This document shows positions 62,240-64,000 of a stretch of DNA of 64,000 nt, one piece after another. Numbering within the stretch: the first letter of the stretch is position 1; every line of letters begins with the position of its first letter. The notes under the pieces were generated by a model. It saw only the letters and a program-made list of their open reading frames with translations, had not been told where the DNA came from and did not search any database. Made by a program: the position numbers and the translations under genes. The stretch comes from Selaginella tamariscina. Its lineage: Eukaryota > Streptophyta > Lycopodiopsida > Selaginellales > Selaginellaceae. The DNA lies in contig PUQB01000141.1 in the NCBI GenBank assembly GCA_003024785.1, positions 273,476 through 337,475 on the forward strand, given 5' to 3'.

Positions 62240-62652
62240 TCCGTTTTTTATATTTATACAATTTAAAATCCAAAAGCGTACGAACTATTTAGGGTTTAGC
62301 TACCCTAATGTATTTAAAATATTTTTATATGTCACATTTTATTAAGAAAGATTGATTTGTTAAGCACATCTAATAAGATTATGAAATGTTTGATTGACAA
62401 AAACATGAACTTTCTTTAATTCTTAAAAAACTAAAAAAAAATTGAAAAAATAAAAATGATAGATTTGAATTCTAAATTCAATTGATTATCTTGAATTCCA
62501 TAAGGTGGTTATTCTAAATTCTATAAATAATATCTTAAATTTAATATAAGGGTCATCTTAAATTTAATTATGAAGCATAACAATTGGGTTAAGGAGATAA
62601 ACTTATTAGGTTAAGTATAACAACTTATCAATTTAAAGATAAATTCACTAAG
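62240..62652. other. AT-rich intergenic sequence
   Basis: This is the upstream side of the Crinkler-like locus and the flank of the transposon. No feature was recognised. Confidence 0.55.
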
Positions 62653-62684
62653 GGGCCATTCACACATAGCATTAAAACAGTGAC

Positions 62685-62880
62685 ATTAACATTAACTTCT
62701 CTCATACTTGAAAACATTAAAATTTGACATTAATGTTTTATACGATTTAAATTAATGTGTTTTCACACTTGCCAACATTAACATTAATGTCAACATTAAT
62801 ATTAACATTAAAATAGAAAGGAGTTGGTTTTTTTGTAATGACAAGAATTTGCATCATTAAAATTATAACATTACATTAAC
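62685..62880. repeat. Subterminal ACATTAA repeats
   Basis: Repeated ACATTAA and its complement TTAATGT occur at least ten times, including ACATTAACATTAATGTCAAC. Subterminal motif clusters of this kind are where transposases or their Myb partners bind in PIF/Harbinger and similar elements. The binding role is inferred. Confidence 0.6.
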
Positions 62881-63184
62881 TTATTATTCCACTGAATATT
62901 CATTTAGGGTTTGAGCTGCGGTGCGAGAGCAAATCTATGGCATGGCGATTAAGTCATTCTGGTAAACTTTCTTCACTCTAAGCATATTAGGCATACATCT
63001 AACCGGGAATCTATAGTTTTCCCGGCTGCATCTCTCCGAACCTTGGTGTCGCCCCTGCTCAACAGCCTAGAAGTTCTCGATCTCCATCAGTATTGCCTGA
63101 TGACATGTAGAAGGTGTGGAGGAAGAGGTAGAGGTGGTGGAAGTTTGGGGTAACACTACCCCTACAGCAAGTGCCCCCCCAACT

Positions 63185-64000
63185 GGTTTTCGAGCTCCTC
63201 GCCAAGCTAAATGGTCCAAGGAAGAAATAATTTGCCTCATCGGGTTGAGGAAAGCTCAGATCCTTCAGGTTGACTAGCATCCTGATCAGCGAGGCTGAAT
63301 GAAAACTGTGAGAGAGAAGTGGACATGGCTAAGAGCAGCTTCACAGGGCGAGACTGGAAGAAATGCAAGGACAAGTGGAGCAACATCAATGGGATCTACA
63401 AAGACATCAAGTTGTACGACAAATCCATGGGTTGCACTGAGTATTTCCAGATGGATTCAAGCGAGTGGATAGCAGCTCATCTCCAATCCATGGATCGTGA
63501 TGTTTTTGATGAGCTCGAGGGGACTCTTCGTGACAAGGCAAACATCAAGCCTATGAAGATACTTGATAGTAGTGCTACACAAGAAGCAGGGACTTAGCCG
63601 AGCAGCAGCCGCCAAACCGGCAAGCGCAAAGCTTCTATGATGGATGACGAGTTTGCATCAGATTTTGAAGCAGCTCAGTAAGATGCAGAGGCTGAGAAGG
63701 TGGAGGTCGATGTTGAACCAGAGAAGATTCTTGGCGATTGGGAGCCTAGATCGAGTGGTCGAGCCTACAAAAAAGCTCGGAAGACTGAAAGCTCAGTGCT
63801 GGCAGATGTGCTCAGATCCGAGAATGCTGCTCAGCTAAAGATGAATGCTGAGGATGAAGCCAACAAGTCGAAGAGGCATGCAGAGAGGATGGAGCTTAGT
63901 AGGGAGCTTGTCTCCATTGAGGAGCGACAACTGCAGGTGGAGTCGGCTTCCCAGAATGCTTTCAATGCGATCCTAGCCTCTCTGGTTGCAAAACTCCCTG
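63185..64000 (+). pseudogene. Myb/SANT (trihelix)-like DNA-binding protein, decayed, 3' end outside window
   Basis: The first helix region (63,200-63,260) reads KWSKEEIICLIGLRKAQ. The third-helix region (63,340-63,400) reads GRDWKKCKDKWSNINGIYKDIK. Together these match the trihelix/Myb-SANT pattern of plant factors and of the PIF/Harbinger Myb-like partner. The two parts are in different frames, so at least one shift lies between them. From 63,319 one frame continues to the window end, interrupted by TAG at 63,595 and TAA at 63,679, both explainable as C-to-T changes of CAG/CAA. The rest has a basic KRKAS patch and a long charged, coiled-coil-like C-terminus (RHAERMELSRELVSIEERQLQ). It could alternatively be a dead host trihelix gene. 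Confidence 0.7.

Larger units (their letters stand above)
62653..64000 (+). mobile_element. Probable PIF/Harbinger DNA transposon, left end, running off the window
   Basis: The left end reads GGGGCCATTCACACATAGC and directly follows TAA (62,650-62,652), the 3-bp target typical of PIF/Harbinger. Behind it lies a subterminal region rich in ACATTAA/TTAATGT repeats (62,690-62,830). Then comes a decayed gene with a Myb/trihelix-like domain, the usual second protein of this superfamily. The transposase gene and right terminal repeat would be beyond the window, so the assignment is inference. Confidence 0.45.

Noticed and set aside
63592-63684. The two in-frame stops of the Myb-like gene as edited or recoded codons
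   Set aside because: U-to-C editing of stops is known from organelle transcripts of some land plants, not from nuclear genes. Simple C-to-T decay in a transposon explains both.

Overview
The window is plant nuclear DNA. It is AT-rich and intron-bearing, and carries an AGO4-clade Argonaute, a SAUR auxin-response gene and a CYP71-clan cytochrome P450, together with Ty3/gypsy chromovirus-type retroelements. The Argonaute ends in MFFV rather than the usual flowering-plant MFFC, and a Crinkler-like NTPase plus nuclease locus is present. Both hint at a non-flowering land plant (bryophyte, lycophyte or fern), but this is inference and no species can be named.

Layout. From 1 to 1,877 is the 5' part of a minus-strand Ty3-type fossil. 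From 2.07 to 4.1 kb lie tandem repeats, first TA/CA-rich units of about 80 bp and then an array of palindromic GGATTAATCC modules. From 4.35 to 7.36 kb is a long, decayed, unrecognised coding relic. AT-rich DNA with dispersed repeats fills 7.4-10.5 kb. A complete but degenerate Ty3 chromovirus with matching target-site duplications spans 10,567-16,741 and carries a nested solo LTR. A second copy of the first Ty3 family, on the minus strand, spans 16,828-21,521.

From 21.5 to 47.1 kb the window is dominated by an AGO4-like locus duplicated as a large head-to-head inverted repeat. The left arm (about 21.5-26.65 kb) holds the 5' two-thirds of the gene on the minus strand. The right arm (about 39.0-44.5 kb) runs into the only copy with all exons (40,510-47,125, plus strand). 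A third fragment, with PIWI exons only, lies on the plus strand at 27.65-28.49 kb. The roughly 12.4-kb spacer holds an intact three-exon P450 (28,918-30,528, minus), small coding relics, a truncated Ty3 gag-protease fossil with one LTR, a complex satellite and dispersed repeats. All Argonaute copies carry small indels. The lesions differ between copies, so each copy is open where another is disrupted.

From 47.5 to 56.6 kb is a duplicated SAUR segment: one intact gene (50,293-50,718) and one broken copy near 55.1 kb. Each is flanked by its own unrelated inverted repeats. A relic of a Crinkler-like nuclease domain lies at 51.9 kb and a short relic resembling a TypA/BipA GTPase exon lies at 53.95 kb. 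From 59.8 to 62.2 kb, minus strand, is a Crinkler-like locus with a header region, a P-loop NTPase and a nuclease-like domain. From 62,653 to the window end is the start of a probable PIF/Harbinger DNA transposon with a decayed Myb/trihelix-like gene.

Genes that look intact are the P450 and one SAUR gene. Everything else recognisable is duplicated, decayed or mobile. No operon-like cooperation is expected or seen.
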